The notes beneath the pieces are model-generated. The model worked only from the letters and a program-made list of their open reading frames with translations. It made no database searches and was not told the DNA's origin. This document shows positions 43,422 to 52,488 of a stretch of 64,000 nucleotides of DNA, in pieces. Position 1 is the stretch's first letter, and each line of letters begins with the position of its first letter. The position numbers were made by a program, and so were the translations under genes. Source of the stretch: an uncultured Anaerobiospirillum sp. (lineage in GTDB: Bacteria; Pseudomonadota; Gammaproteobacteria; Enterobacterales; Succinivibrionaceae); NCBI GenBank assembly GCA_944389615.1, contig CALXNA010000012.1:20899-84898 (forward strand), read 5' to 3'.

Positions 43422-45383
43422 ATGCTAAGCGGGCTATTGGCACATAGAGGCGGGAGCAAGAAAAGCAAAGCACAGGACGAGATGCGCTGGGGGCGCTCGT
43501 TTACCATCGCCGGGCTGATGATTGCCTTCGTCGTGGTGGCTTCGGTTGTGACCATGCATCACATCAACGAGACCGAGCGCGAGCGCTGTTTTGAGCGCTT
43601 GTACCAAGAAGCAGGTGACATCGCCGCCTCCATTCGCCGCTCGGCCAACAATGACCGCGATCAGTTGATGCTCCTCTCCCAAGTGGTAGCGCAGTATGAG
43701 GACTTGGCCGATCCCGGGCTGTGGAAGCTTCTGTGCTCGTTTGATAACGTCGGCATGATGGCGCAGGTCTCGCTCTTACTCCCCGATAACACCGTCATCT
43801 ATGGCCCCGGCCAGCGCCTCGATGCTACTGGTACCCTCTCCTTTGAGCAAGAGGCGGCTAAAGGCGCCCACATCTCCGACCGCTCGACCAGCTTAATTAA
43901 TCCCGAGGAATATGTGCTGCGCCATTTTATGCCGATTATACGCGACGGCCAGGTCGTGGCTCTGCTCTATGGCGTGATCCTCATTCAGCATTTCCCGGTA
44001 CTGGTGGGCATGACTCCTTATGCCGGCGCCGGTTCGATGTACATCGTGGAAGGTAAAAGCGGTAACTTCCTGATGGACACATGGCATCCGGGCCAAGTAG
44101 GCAATATCTGGGATCTGGGCACGCGCAAGATGGCGCCGGGCTACGATGCTAGCTTATTAAAGCAGGGTATGATCCATGGCCGCAGCGACTACGTGGTCTT
44201 CATCTCGCGCACCACTGGTGAGTACCTCTATCTGCACTATCAGCCGCTGGGGATCAACGATTGGAGTATCGCCATCTCGGTGCCTGAGAAGGTGGTCTTC
44301 GCCAGCTCCGATTTCATCGCAGCCATCTTCCACAAGTTCTTATTCGTGGAGCTCCTGTGCTTTGCGCTCTACCTCTTGTGGCTGTTCCATGACGTGCGCC
44401 AAGTCACCGCCGAAAAGCAAAAGCGTCTTGAAGCGATCCAAAACATCCACGAGATTGAGCAGCTGCTGTTTAACGCGCACGAGCGCAACGAGAACCTCAC
44501 GGCGGCCTTAGAGCGCCTCGGTACCATCATGGCTGCAGGCGCAGTCGACTTTTGGCTGTTTGAGGGCGGCAGCAATCGCAATTACCATTGGCAGCGCGGG
44601 GAGGCTGCGCGGGAGCGCAGTAGCGATGAAGCGCCTCAACTGTCGGTAGAGCTGCTGCAAAACTTTGCTACGGGTACCGAGCTCTACGAGGCCTACAACA
44701 GCGAAAAGATTGCGACCTTCCTCAATCCGGAGGTCGCCCAGCGCCTCCATAGCTTGGTGATGGTGCCGGTGCGCGATGTGGTCTCAGGGCAATTGAGCGG
44801 CGTGCTTGCGGTCAGCAACCTCAAGTATGATGCGCTCAACGTTCCAGTGATCAAGGCAATGAGCTTTAGCTTCGGCATGTTCTGCAATAACGTCAAGAAC
44901 CGCACTGAGCTGCAAGAGCAAGGCGACCGTGACCGCTTAACCGGCATGTTAAACCGCAATCGCTACGAGCGCGATCTACCGCAGCTCTTAGAGCGCCATA
45001 GCGATGACTTGGCCTGCATCTACATCGACGTCAACGGCCTGCGTGAGCTCAACAACACCAAGGGCCACGATTTAGGCGACATCATGCTGCGCACCGTAGC
45101 GCAAGGTATTGTGCGCTACTTCCCGTGCCAATACGGCTATCGTGTCGGCGGTGATGAGTTTGTGCTCTTTGTGCCGCATGGCAGCGAGGACGAGCTCTCC
45201 TACGCCAGCGCAGCGCTGGCGCAGAGCCTGCTCGAGCATAACTACCACATATCCGTGGGCATCGAAAGCGCACAAGACATCACCGACTTGGCCGTCCTGA
45301 TCAAGGCCGCCGAGCAAAAGATGTACGACCAAAAGCGGGCCTTCTACGCCACGCGCGAGCGCCGCGTCATGCACGTCTCCTAA
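43422..45383 (+). CDS. Membrane diguanylate cyclase (copy 1)
   Basis: About 653 residues. The order is: a cytoplasmic start, TM1 (SFTIAGLMIAFVVVASVV), a periplasmic dCache-like sensor domain (about residues 50-290), TM2 (FLFVELLCFALYLLWLF), a GAF-like domain, then GGDEF. The active-site loop RVGGDEFVLFV is intact and so is DVNGLRELNNTKGHDLGD, so c-di-GMP synthesis is expected. The RxxD inhibitory site that normally precedes GGDEF is missing. The ATG at 43422 has GAGG 9 nt upstream; one at 43413 abuts it. It is a close paralogue of the gene at 47448. Confidence 0.9.
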   Translation: MLSGLLAHRGGSKKSKAQDEMRWGRSFTIAGLMIAFVVVASVVTMHHINETERERCFERLYQEAGDIAASIRRSANNDRDQLMLLSQVVAQYEDLADPGLWKLLCSFDNVGMMAQVSLLLPDNTVIYGPGQRLDATGTLSFEQEAAKGAHISDRSTSLINPEEYVLRHFMPIIRDGQVVALLYGVILIQHFPVLVGMTPYAGAGSMYIVEGKSGNFLMDTWHPGQVGNIWDLGTRKMAPGYDASLLKQGMIHGRSDYVVFISRTTGEYLYLHYQPLGINDWSIAISVPEKVVFASSDFIAAIFHKFLFVELLCFALYLLWLFHDVRQVTAEKQKRLEAIQNIHEIEQLLFNAHERNENLTAALERLGTIMAAGAVDFWLFEGGSNRNYHWQRGEAARERSSDEAPQLSVELLQNFATGTELYEAYNSEKIATFLNPEVAQRLHSLVMVPVRDVVSGQLSGVLAVSNLKYDALNVPVIKAMSFSFGMFCNNVKNRTELQEQGDRDRLTGMLNRNRYERDLPQLLERHSDDLACIYIDVNGLRELNNTKGHDLGDIMLRTVAQGIVRYFPCQYGYRVGGDEFVLFVPHGSEDELSYASAALAQSLLEHNYHISVGIESAQDITDLAVLIKAAEQKMYDQKRAFYATRERRVMHVS

Positions 45384-45450
45384 GGAACGATCCAGCCGCT
45401 TAAGCCGCGCCCCAGTAGAGGCGCGCCGCGGTAGAGGCTGCCCCGCCGCG

Positions 45451-47103
45451 CTACTTGCGGTGGCGACGGGCGAGCTTGCGCTGCTCACGCTTGAGGTGCT
45501 TTTGCTGCTGCTCTTTGGCGATCCGCTTTTGCTCCGCGGTGGCGGTAAACGCATCGTAGAGCGAAGCGAGAGCTGATTCCCGCAGTTCGGCGAGCTTTTC
45601 GGGGCTAATGCGCTCGTCCGGCGCCTCCGCGTCACCTCCTTGTGTGGACAGATCTGCGTCAGCTGCGACGCTGGCCTTAGCGCCTGTGCTTGGAGCTTCA
45701 TCATTGACCTCGGTGTTTGAGGCTTCGGCTAACGTTGGATCTGCGCTGCTATCAGTGGCTGGAGCGGCATTTTGGGCCTCGGTTAACTCTGGGGCGGCGC
45801 TGGTTTCAGGGGTATGGGCATCCGTGCTGAGCTCGGCGTTTGGCTCCTCGGCTAAGGTCGGGGTCGTGCTGTTAGCAGCAGCTGGGTCGACGCTGGTAGT
45901 GGCGTTGCCTTCAGCAGCTTGAGCTGCGGCGCTGACCTCTGTTTCTGTGCTTGGGACTGTGGCGCTGGCTGCGGTACTTGCGACCTCAGGGGTTGGGGCT
46001 GCGCTAGGCAGCGCGTTATTGCTCTCAGGGGCTGTGCTTGCGCCATTAGTACTGCTCATTGGAGCGATGACAGGGGTACTGGCGGCTTTTGGCAGCGCGA
46101 GAGCGGCTTGGGCGGAGACGCGCTTGGTGCGGCGTTGCTTGCGGGCCTTCTTAGGCTGGATCCGGGTACTCTGCAGGAACTTGTGGGCGTCGCTGCCGTT
46201 TTGGGCCCACGTCTGCGGCTCAATCAGCGCAACAAAGGACAGGAATGGCGGCAGGTTCTGCCCGACGGTCAGCAGGGCGGCGTACAAATCGCGCGAGCTC
46301 AGCTGTAGCAGCGGCTGCAGGTAGACGAGGTACTCGTGGAGCTTCGAGGGCTGGCAATACTGCAGGGGCTTGACCAAGTCGCCAAGGAGCGGGCGCAGAG
46401 CCTCAGGCCAGAGTGCAGCGCGCTCGCCTAAGGCTTGGGTGTAGCCCTTGACTTGAGTGGCGTTGGGCTTGTCGGGGACTGCCTCTTCACAGCAGGTCAG
46501 GTGCAAGTCCTTGGGATCTTGCCAAGCATCCTCGGCCTCGTGGGCTAAGGCCTGATAGACCGGCAGCTCGTGCTCCTTGGCCCATGCCATGATATTGGTC
46601 GGGCCTAAGTTGGTGAGCAGCTGGCGCGTGAACTGGTGGGTCTCAGGCTTTAAGCCGGTTGGGGCGATGATGTACTTGAAGAGCTGCTCGCCGTAGGGCA
46701 CACGCAGGCTGCTTTTGAGCAGCTCGGTGCTGACTGCTAAGGCCAGCACGTCCTCTTGGGTGCTCGGCTTGTACTTGAGATTAATGACAGTGCCATCCTC
46801 CAAGACGATCTCTTGGGGCTCGACCATGCGCACGTAGCGGCGCATGCGGCTGATCTGCGTCGCAGTCAGCGGGATGAAGCTGCAGATCTTCTCGCGCTCT
46901 GGGGCCGGGGCAAGGGGCAGGGCTTCGCGCCCGACCGGGACGGCATAGTACTGGGCTGAGGCGCCCTCGGTGGCATGGCCTTGGCGGCGCTGGCGTAGGT
47001 CGGCGCGTTCTGCGGCCCGGCGCGCCGCGGGAGTGTCAGGCCCTATCGGCTGGTTGGTGACTGGGGCTGGGGTGGTTGCGGTGGTGATTAGAACTTCGCT
47101 CAT
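45451..47103 (-). CDS. Unknown protein, paralogue of the last Trb-operon gene (copy 2)
   Basis: A 550-residue soluble protein. The core (about residues 50-310) is nearly identical to the 647-2296 product, also at DNA level. The linker (residues 330-500) is again Ala/Thr/Glu-rich but with different sequence, and the tail is basic (KREQRKLARRHRK). Cys-Cys in LHLTCCEE is kept in both. It lies on the opposite strand between two paralogous diguanylate cyclase genes. GAGGAG precedes the ATG. A terminator-like stem with a T-run lies in its presumed leader at 47199-47244. Function unknown; see the secretion-substrate hypothesis. Confidence 0.7.
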   Translation of the reverse strand: MSEVLITTATTPAPVTNQPIGPDTPAARRAAERADLRQRRQGHATEGASAQYYAVPVGREALPLAPAPEREKICSFIPLTATQISRMRRYVRMVEPQEIVLEDGTVINLKYKPSTQEDVLALAVSTELLKSSLRVPYGEQLFKYIIAPTGLKPETHQFTRQLLTNLGPTNIMAWAKEHELPVYQALAHEAEDAWQDPKDLHLTCCEEAVPDKPNATQVKGYTQALGERAALWPEALRPLLGDLVKPLQYCQPSKLHEYLVYLQPLLQLSSRDLYAALLTVGQNLPPFLSFVALIEPQTWAQNGSDAHKFLQSTRIQPKKARKQRRTKRVSAQAALALPKAASTPVIAPMSSTNGASTAPESNNALPSAAPTPEVASTAASATVPSTETEVSAAAQAAEGNATTSVDPAAANSTTPTLAEEPNAELSTDAHTPETSAAPELTEAQNAAPATDSSADPTLAEASNTEVNDEAPSTGAKASVAADADLSTQGGDAEAPDERISPEKLAELRESALASLYDAFTATAEQKRIAKEQQQKHLKREQRKLARRHRK

Positions 47104-47198
47104 AGTGCAACTCCTCTTTGTGTATGGTGGCGGCTTAACGTTTCCAAGTTTGTCAAGCGCCTAACCCCATTAAAGCGCATTTTGTCCACCCCACCCCC

Positions 47199-47244
47199 AA
47201 AAAAGGCCCTCAAAAGTTGGGGCGCTGCCAGCGCTCAAGGGCCT
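47199..47244 (-). terminator. Terminator-like hairpin in the leader of the copy-2 unknown gene
   Basis: On the minus strand arms AGGCCCT/AGGGCCT enclose an inner GCGCT/AGCGC stem and are followed by six T. It lies about 100 nt before the 47103 start, where a transcript for that gene would be cut short, as in attenuation. Confidence 0.55.
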
Positions 47245-47401
47245 GCCGCCCTGATGGTATCAAGGCGGAGGCGGATTTGAGGCGGCGCAAAAATTTTGAT
47301 CAGGCTATTTTTCTGTCGCGCATAGGGTCGCTCGTGACTACTTTTTATGGAGCGCGGTACAGGGCGATCTTTGGGGCAAGTCAGCGCAGAGCGAGGCGAC
47401 T

Positions 47402-47410
47402 TGCTACAAT
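47402..47410 (+). promoter_or_regulatory. Extended -10 of GGDEF gene 2
   Basis: TGCTACAAT, 38 nt before the start codon; no good -35. Confidence 0.4.
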
Positions 47411-47447
47411 GGCCGCAGTAGAGTTCAGTTAGCTAAGGCAAGGTCAT

Positions 47448-49601
47448 ATGGGTTCTTGGTGGGCACGATTGAGTTCAACTCTCGCAGCAGCGAAGGCGCG
47501 GCTGGGAGCAAAACAGGGCGCAACGCAGGAGGCTAAGTCTGAGGCTCAGCAAGAGGCTCAGCCCGAAGGTCAGCCCGAAGCGCAGCGCATGACGCTGGGG
47601 GCGGCGCTGCAGCGCGGCTGTGCGCAGGCCCGCGCTTGGTGGACGGCCCGCAGGAGCTCGTGGGCGCACTTTGCGGCCAGCTCTGAGCAAGTGCAGGTGC
47701 CGCGCGATGATTTGCGCTGGCGTCGCTCCTTGGTGGTGGCGGCTCTGATGGTGGTCTTGGTGGGCATTGCCTCGGTGGTGATGACCAATCACATCACCGC
47801 GACGGAGCGCGAGCGCTGCTTTGAGCGCCTCTACAACGAAGGCAGCGATATGGCGAGCTTTGTCCAGCACTCACTGGCGCATGACCACGAAGAGCTCGAG
47901 CTCTTGGCCGCCATCGTGGCCCAAAGTGACGACTTTGCTGATCCCAAGTTGTGGCAGCTGCTCAGCTCCTTTGACGCCGTAGGCTTCATGTCCCAAATTG
48001 CGCTGCTCTTGCCTGATGACACCGTGATCTACGGTACGGGACAAAAGCTTGATGCGACCGGGCAATTGTCCTTTGCGCGCGAGGCGGAGAAGGGCGTCCA
48101 TATCTCCGAGCGCAGTAGCAGTCTGCTAAATCCTGAGGAGCTGGTATTGCGCCATTTCGTTCCGATCACGCGCGACGGTCAGGTGGTGGGCCTGCTCTAT
48201 GGCTTAGTCATGCTTGAGCGGCTGTCCTTGCCTTTAACGGTCATGCCGTACTCCGGTACCGGAGCCTTGTATCTGATCGAAGGCAATAGCGGTAACTACC
48301 TGATCGATACGTGGCATGATGAGCCCTTGGGCAATATTTGGCAGCAAGGCGAGCGTAAGCTCGCGCCGGGCTACGACTATCAGGAGTTTAAGCGCGAGCT
48401 GACCCAAGGCACGCCCGGCGTGTTGATCTACTCCTCGCGCACCATTGGTGAGTATGTCTACTACCACTATCGCCCGGTGGGGATCAACGATTGGCGCGTG
48501 GCGGTGTCGGTGCCTGAGCGCATCGTGATGGCCAATGCCCAGCACATCGAGGACATGCTCAACAACTTCTTGCTCATCGAGTTCATCTGTTTTGCCTTGT
48601 ACCTGCTGTGGGTGCTCAACGACGCCCGCCTCATGGCCGCTTTAAAGCAGCGCCGCCTCGATAACATTCAGCACCTGCACGAGATCGAGCAGTTCCTCTT
48701 CAACGCCCATGAGAAGAAGGAGAATCTCTTCGCCGCGATCGAGCAGATGGGTAAGATCATGGGCGCTGAGCGCATCAACTTCTGGCTGTTAGACCATGGC
48801 ATCAACCACCACTACCACTGGGAGCAGGGCCAGCCGACCGAAGAGGACGGCCCGGTCGATCAGTTTAACGTGGTGCACCTGCTCAAGACCTTCGCACAAG
48901 GCTCCAACCTCGTCGCCGCTCGTAGCCCGCAGGAAATGGCCGACTTTGTGGCCGCGGATACCGCGCCGCGTAACTTCATGGCGGTACCGGTGCGCGACAT
49001 CGTGGCCGGGCAATTGAGCGGCGTGCTGGCCCTAAGCAACATCAAGCCCGGAGCCGCCAACGTGCCGCTGTTGCAGGCCTTAGGCTTTAGCTTTGGCATG
49101 TACTGCAATAACGTCAAGAACCGCGCCGATCTGCAAGAGCAAGGCGATCGCGACGCCTTGACCGGCATGTTCAATCGCAACCGCTACGAGCGCGACCTGC
49201 CGGATATCTTCAAGCGCTACCGCGAGGACTTGGCCTGCATCTACATCGATGTCAACGGCCTGCGCGAGATGAACAATACCAAGGGCCATGACTTAGGCGA
49301 CATCATGCTGCGCACCGTGGCGCAGGCGATCGGCTCCTTTTTCCCTGACAACTACAAGTACCGCGTGGGCGGCGATGAGTTCGTGCTCTTCGTGCCCGGG
49401 GCGGGCGCGGCGCACTTAGAGCAGAGCAGCCATGACTTGGCTCAGCATCTGTTGGCGCACGACTACCACATCTCGGTGGGTATCGAGCGCGAGCAGCAGG
49501 TCGAGACCATAGCTCAGCTCATCAAGGCTGCCGAGCACAAGATGTACGACCAAAAGCGGGCCTTCTACGCCACACGCGAACGCCGTATGCACGTGGCCTG
49601 A
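47448..49601 (+). CDS. Membrane diguanylate cyclase (copy 2)
   Basis: A 717-residue paralogue of the 43422 product with the same plan: TM1 (SLVVAALMVVLVGIASVVMT), periplasmic sensor, TM2 (FLLIEFICFALYLLWVL), GAF-like domain and GGDEF (YRVGGDEFVLFVPG; DVNGLREMNNTKGHDLGD). It again has no RxxD before GGDEF. It differs by an extra 60 N-terminal residues with Glu/Ala/Gln repeats (QQEAQPEGQPEAQ). Sensor domains are diverged more than the cyclase parts, pointing to different signals feeding one output. AAGG lies before the ATG. Confidence 0.9.
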   Translation: MGSWWARLSSTLAAAKARLGAKQGATQEAKSEAQQEAQPEGQPEAQRMTLGAALQRGCAQARAWWTARRSSWAHFAASSEQVQVPRDDLRWRRSLVVAALMVVLVGIASVVMTNHITATERERCFERLYNEGSDMASFVQHSLAHDHEELELLAAIVAQSDDFADPKLWQLLSSFDAVGFMSQIALLLPDDTVIYGTGQKLDATGQLSFAREAEKGVHISERSSSLLNPEELVLRHFVPITRDGQVVGLLYGLVMLERLSLPLTVMPYSGTGALYLIEGNSGNYLIDTWHDEPLGNIWQQGERKLAPGYDYQEFKRELTQGTPGVLIYSSRTIGEYVYYHYRPVGINDWRVAVSVPERIVMANAQHIEDMLNNFLLIEFICFALYLLWVLNDARLMAALKQRRLDNIQHLHEIEQFLFNAHEKKENLFAAIEQMGKIMGAERINFWLLDHGINHHYHWEQGQPTEEDGPVDQFNVVHLLKTFAQGSNLVAARSPQEMADFVAADTAPRNFMAVPVRDIVAGQLSGVLALSNIKPGAANVPLLQALGFSFGMYCNNVKNRADLQEQGDRDALTGMFNRNRYERDLPDIFKRYREDLACIYIDVNGLREMNNTKGHDLGDIMLRTVAQAIGSFFPDNYKYRVGGDEFVLFVPGAGAAHLEQSSHDLAQHLLAHDYHISVGIEREQQVETIAQLIKAAEHKMYDQKRAFYATRERRMHVA

Positions 49602-49636
49602 TATGACTTGATGCCCTTGTGGTTTGTTGCCTTGGG

Positions 49637-52306
49637 CTAAAACGGCCAAGTCAGCTGCAGCTGGCCCGAGCGTTCGTTGAGATCGGCCCAGCTGGCGCGC
49701 AGCACCGCGGCGTACTCTAACGGGCCGATGGTGCCATGGGCGCCAAGGTTGACGCCATAGCTGGTGCCATCAAGCTGATAGGACGGGATCTCGTATCCTA
49801 AGACCGTGCCGGTAAAGCGCGAGGAGAAGATGTGGCGCCCGTAGACCCCAAAGCTCAGGCCCAGTTGCTCGGTGGCCTGCCAGTGAGTGGCAAGGCCCAC
49901 GCGCAGCGAGTTGAGGGTCATGGCGTCCATGCTCAGGTCGTTGCGGTCTTTATGCTCAATGGTAAAGTCATCGGGGCTGAGGTAGATCAAGTCATAGCGC
50001 AGCTGCGGCACTAAGCTGACGGTCGAGGTTAGGGGCAGTTCATAACTGCCCTTGAGGCTCAGTGCCCAGTATGCTGTGTCGTAGTCGTAGTCGACTTGAT
50101 CCTTGGTGCGCTCAAAGTAGGCGTCAAAGTCCGATTGCAGATAGCCGCCACGCAGCGCGCCTTGCAGCGTCCAATGGTCGCTCTTGAGCCCTACGAGCAG
50201 CCCCAAGCCGCCATAGCTGACGGTGCCCTCAGGCGCAATGCCCGCAAAATCTTGGCGGTAGTCGCCTTGGCCCAGCTCCATAAAGAGCACCGCGGTCAGG
50301 TCGGCGTCTGTGAGTTGGTAGGGCACGGCCACGCCGAGCAAGGCCGAAGCGCCCTTGAGTTCGAGCACGCCTTGCGCGCTGAAGTCAAAGTCATAGGTGC
50401 GCGTCGCCATGACTGGCGCGACCTGATGGCGCGGCAAGATCACATCGTCGATCAAGGTGGCGCCTTGTGCCACGGTCAAAGCTGCGGCCGCCGGGGTTAC
50501 CAGCAAGGTTTGAGCATGGGCGGTGTCGACGGTATAGCTGTGCTCGAAGATCTCGTTGTGGTTGGGTGCTGGCGGAGTTGGCTCGGGCTCAGGAGTCGGC
50601 TCAGGTTCTGGCTCGGGTTCAGGAGTTGGCTCAGGTTCTGGCTCGGGGTCGGGTTCGGGGGAAGGGTCAGGCTCAGGCGCAGCCTCGCTCCAGATGAGCT
50701 CGTGCTCGAAGACATGGTCGTCTTTGGGCACCCAAGCGTTGAAGACAAAGGTCTCATCGCCGCGGATTAAGGTGCTCTCATCGACGATGAGCTGATTGAG
50801 CTGGTCGACGTAGATGAGCTTACTTGGGTCGGCTGCGGGTACATTTAAGCCACTGACCCAGAGCTCCTTGTGCCTAAGGTCAAGGCCCTGAAGGCCGGTC
50901 ACGTGCAGCGCATACTGGGGCGTTGTGGTGGTGGCACTATCGTTTTGCGGTTGCAGCAAGATGTGTAGGCGCTGAAAGTCGCTCAGGCCGCCCACGGTCA
51001 CGGTGCCATCGACCGAGACTTCTTGGGCTCCGCCCACGGTACCGCCCACGTAGGTGGTGCCTCGTAAGATGGCGAGGTTTTGCGCTCTGGACGGAGCTTG
51101 CGCTACTTGGGCCTTACCCCCAATGGTAGCGTTGTTGAGCAAGAGGGTGTTGTTATGGGCGCTTTGGGCCGCCTGCGCGACCACCAGATCGCCTGTGACC
51201 GTGCCGTGGTTGACGCGCAGCAAGTTGAGGTCGGCGCTGGCCGTGGTGCTTTGGGCGGCGGTCACGGAGCCGGTGACGGTGCCTTCAATGCTCACTTCGT
51301 TGTAGCGGGCCGGGCCTGCGGCGCTAGCGCCGGTGATCGTGCCGCTGACGGCGCTGGCGCTCAGATTGACCTCATTGAAGTAGGCCGCATCTTGTAAGGA
51401 TTGGGCGCCGAGCACGGTGCCGGCGCTGCCGCTGACGTTGACTATGTTGCCTAAGACTTGCCCCGCGGCGACGGCTCCAATGATTTTGCTGCTGTGTCCA
51501 GACCATTGGTTCAGGGTGTTGTGCGCGGCGCTGCCGGAGGCGCTGTAACTGGCCACCGCGGTTTCGACTGTGCCCATCAGATCGACAAAGTTGCTGTCAG
51601 CGCTCGTGGTGCCGCTGCCGCCAACTACGGTGGTGGCTGTGCCCATGAGGGTTACCGAGTTTTCGCGGGCCTGCCCTTTTGGACTGAGTCCGCCGATGAC
51701 GGTGGTGGCACTACTCCCAGCTTCGGTGATGACTTCATTGCCGTTGGCCGCTTGCGCGCCTAAGCCGCCAAGCGCCCAAGTGGTGTGGCCGGAGAGCTCT
51801 AAGTCATTGTTGAGCGCTTGCCCGTTGAGGCTGACTGCGCTCACGGCGTAGGTAGCTTGGCCTGCAAGGCTTAAGCTGTTGACGCGCACCGTGCCTTGGC
51901 CCGTGGCGGCGAGTGCTACCTGCGCGTGGGCGTCGGCGTTGAGGTACAGGCTATTGTAGGAGGTCAGGGTGGCGCCTTGGTTGAGCGCGGCGATGGCGGT
52001 ATGGATGGAGCTGTTGGTGATGGTCAGCGTGTTGTCGGCGACGTTTTGGCTGCTATGCCACGCGCCGATGGCGTCATAGGCGCCATTGCGGTTGCTGATG
52101 GTCAGGCGCTGGCCGCGAAAGCTCGGGTACTGCGGCCCCAACCATGGCTGCGCGCTGAGGGTGAGACCCGAGTTGCTGATGGGATTGGTGGCGCTGTCGT
52201 ACGGCTGCGCGCAGGCCGGGCTGAGCAGGACATGGTTTAGCAGGACAGAGCTGAGCAGGGCCGGGCTGAGCAGGATAATCAGGCTCAAGGTGAGAATGCG
52301 TTTCAT
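49637..52306 (-). CDS. Autotransporter (type Va) with Pro-Glu linker
   Basis: An 889-residue protein. It has a signal peptide; a beta-helical passenger (about residues 35-540) built of Asn/Thr/Val/Gly-rich turns with repeated GTVT/GTATTV motifs; a rigid linker of some 45 residues made of Pro-Glu and Pro-Thr repeats; and a C-terminal barrel (residues 610-889) ending LQLTWPF with a terminal Phe as expected for Bam recognition. The likely function is a surface-displayed passenger of unknown specificity; no protease or lipase motif was seen. AAGGAG is 6 nt before the ATG. The signal core is made of four 15-bp tandem repeats. Confidence 0.85.
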   Translation of the reverse strand: MKRILTLSLIILLSPALLSSVLLNHVLLSPACAQPYDSATNPISNSGLTLSAQPWLGPQYPSFRGQRLTISNRNGAYDAIGAWHSSQNVADNTLTITNSSIHTAIAALNQGATLTSYNSLYLNADAHAQVALAATGQGTVRVNSLSLAGQATYAVSAVSLNGQALNNDLELSGHTTWALGGLGAQAANGNEVITEAGSSATTVIGGLSPKGQARENSVTLMGTATTVVGGSGTTSADSNFVDLMGTVETAVASYSASGSAAHNTLNQWSGHSSKIIGAVAAGQVLGNIVNVSGSAGTVLGAQSLQDAAYFNEVNLSASAVSGTITGASAAGPARYNEVSIEGTVTGSVTAAQSTTASADLNLLRVNHGTVTGDLVVAQAAQSAHNNTLLLNNATIGGKAQVAQAPSRAQNLAILRGTTYVGGTVGGAQEVSVDGTVTVGGLSDFQRLHILLQPQNDSATTTTPQYALHVTGLQGLDLRHKELWVSGLNVPAADPSKLIYVDQLNQLIVDESTLIRGDETFVFNAWVPKDDHVFEHELIWSEAAPEPDPSPEPDPEPEPEPTPEPEPEPEPTPEPEPTPPAPNHNEIFEHSYTVDTAHAQTLLVTPAAAALTVAQGATLIDDVILPRHQVAPVMATRTYDFDFSAQGVLELKGASALLGVAVPYQLTDADLTAVLFMELGQGDYRQDFAGIAPEGTVSYGGLGLLVGLKSDHWTLQGALRGGYLQSDFDAYFERTKDQVDYDYDTAYWALSLKGSYELPLTSTVSLVPQLRYDLIYLSPDDFTIEHKDRNDLSMDAMTLNSLRVGLATHWQATEQLGLSFGVYGRHIFSSRFTGTVLGYEIPSYQLDGTSYGVNLGAHGTIGPLEYAAVLRASWADLNERSGQLQLTWPF
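52218..52277. repeat. 15-bp tandem repeat forming the autotransporter signal core
   Basis: Four units (52218, 52233, 52248, 52263) encode LLSPA, LLSSV, LLNHV and LLSPA in the hydrophobic core of the signal peptide. Confidence 0.88.
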
Positions 52307-52390
52307 GGTCTGCTCCTTGGCCGAAGGGCCTAATACCGTGTTATGTCCTCATATTACGTGATTTAGGCGGGGATGGCACAGCCTTGCCAT

Positions 52391-52454
52391 AAAAAAGGCC
52401 AAGTGCACGTCGCCGCCGGGTGCTACCCCGGCCTTGACATGGACACTTGACCTT
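52391..52454 (-). terminator. Terminator of gltD
   Basis: On the minus strand AAGGTCAAGTG pairs with CACTTGGCCTT around an inner CCGGG/CCCGG hairpin, ending in TTTTTT. It lies about 35 nt after the gltD stop. Confidence 0.85.
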
Positions 52455-52488
52455 ATACGACTTCAATCAGAAGTTGGTTGGCCGTTAC

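Larger units (their letters stand above)
47104..47447. other. Divergent control region between copy-2 unknown gene and GGDEF gene 2
   Basis: No gene. It contains a minus-strand terminator-like hairpin and, toward the plus-strand gene, an extended -10 element. Confidence 0.55.
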
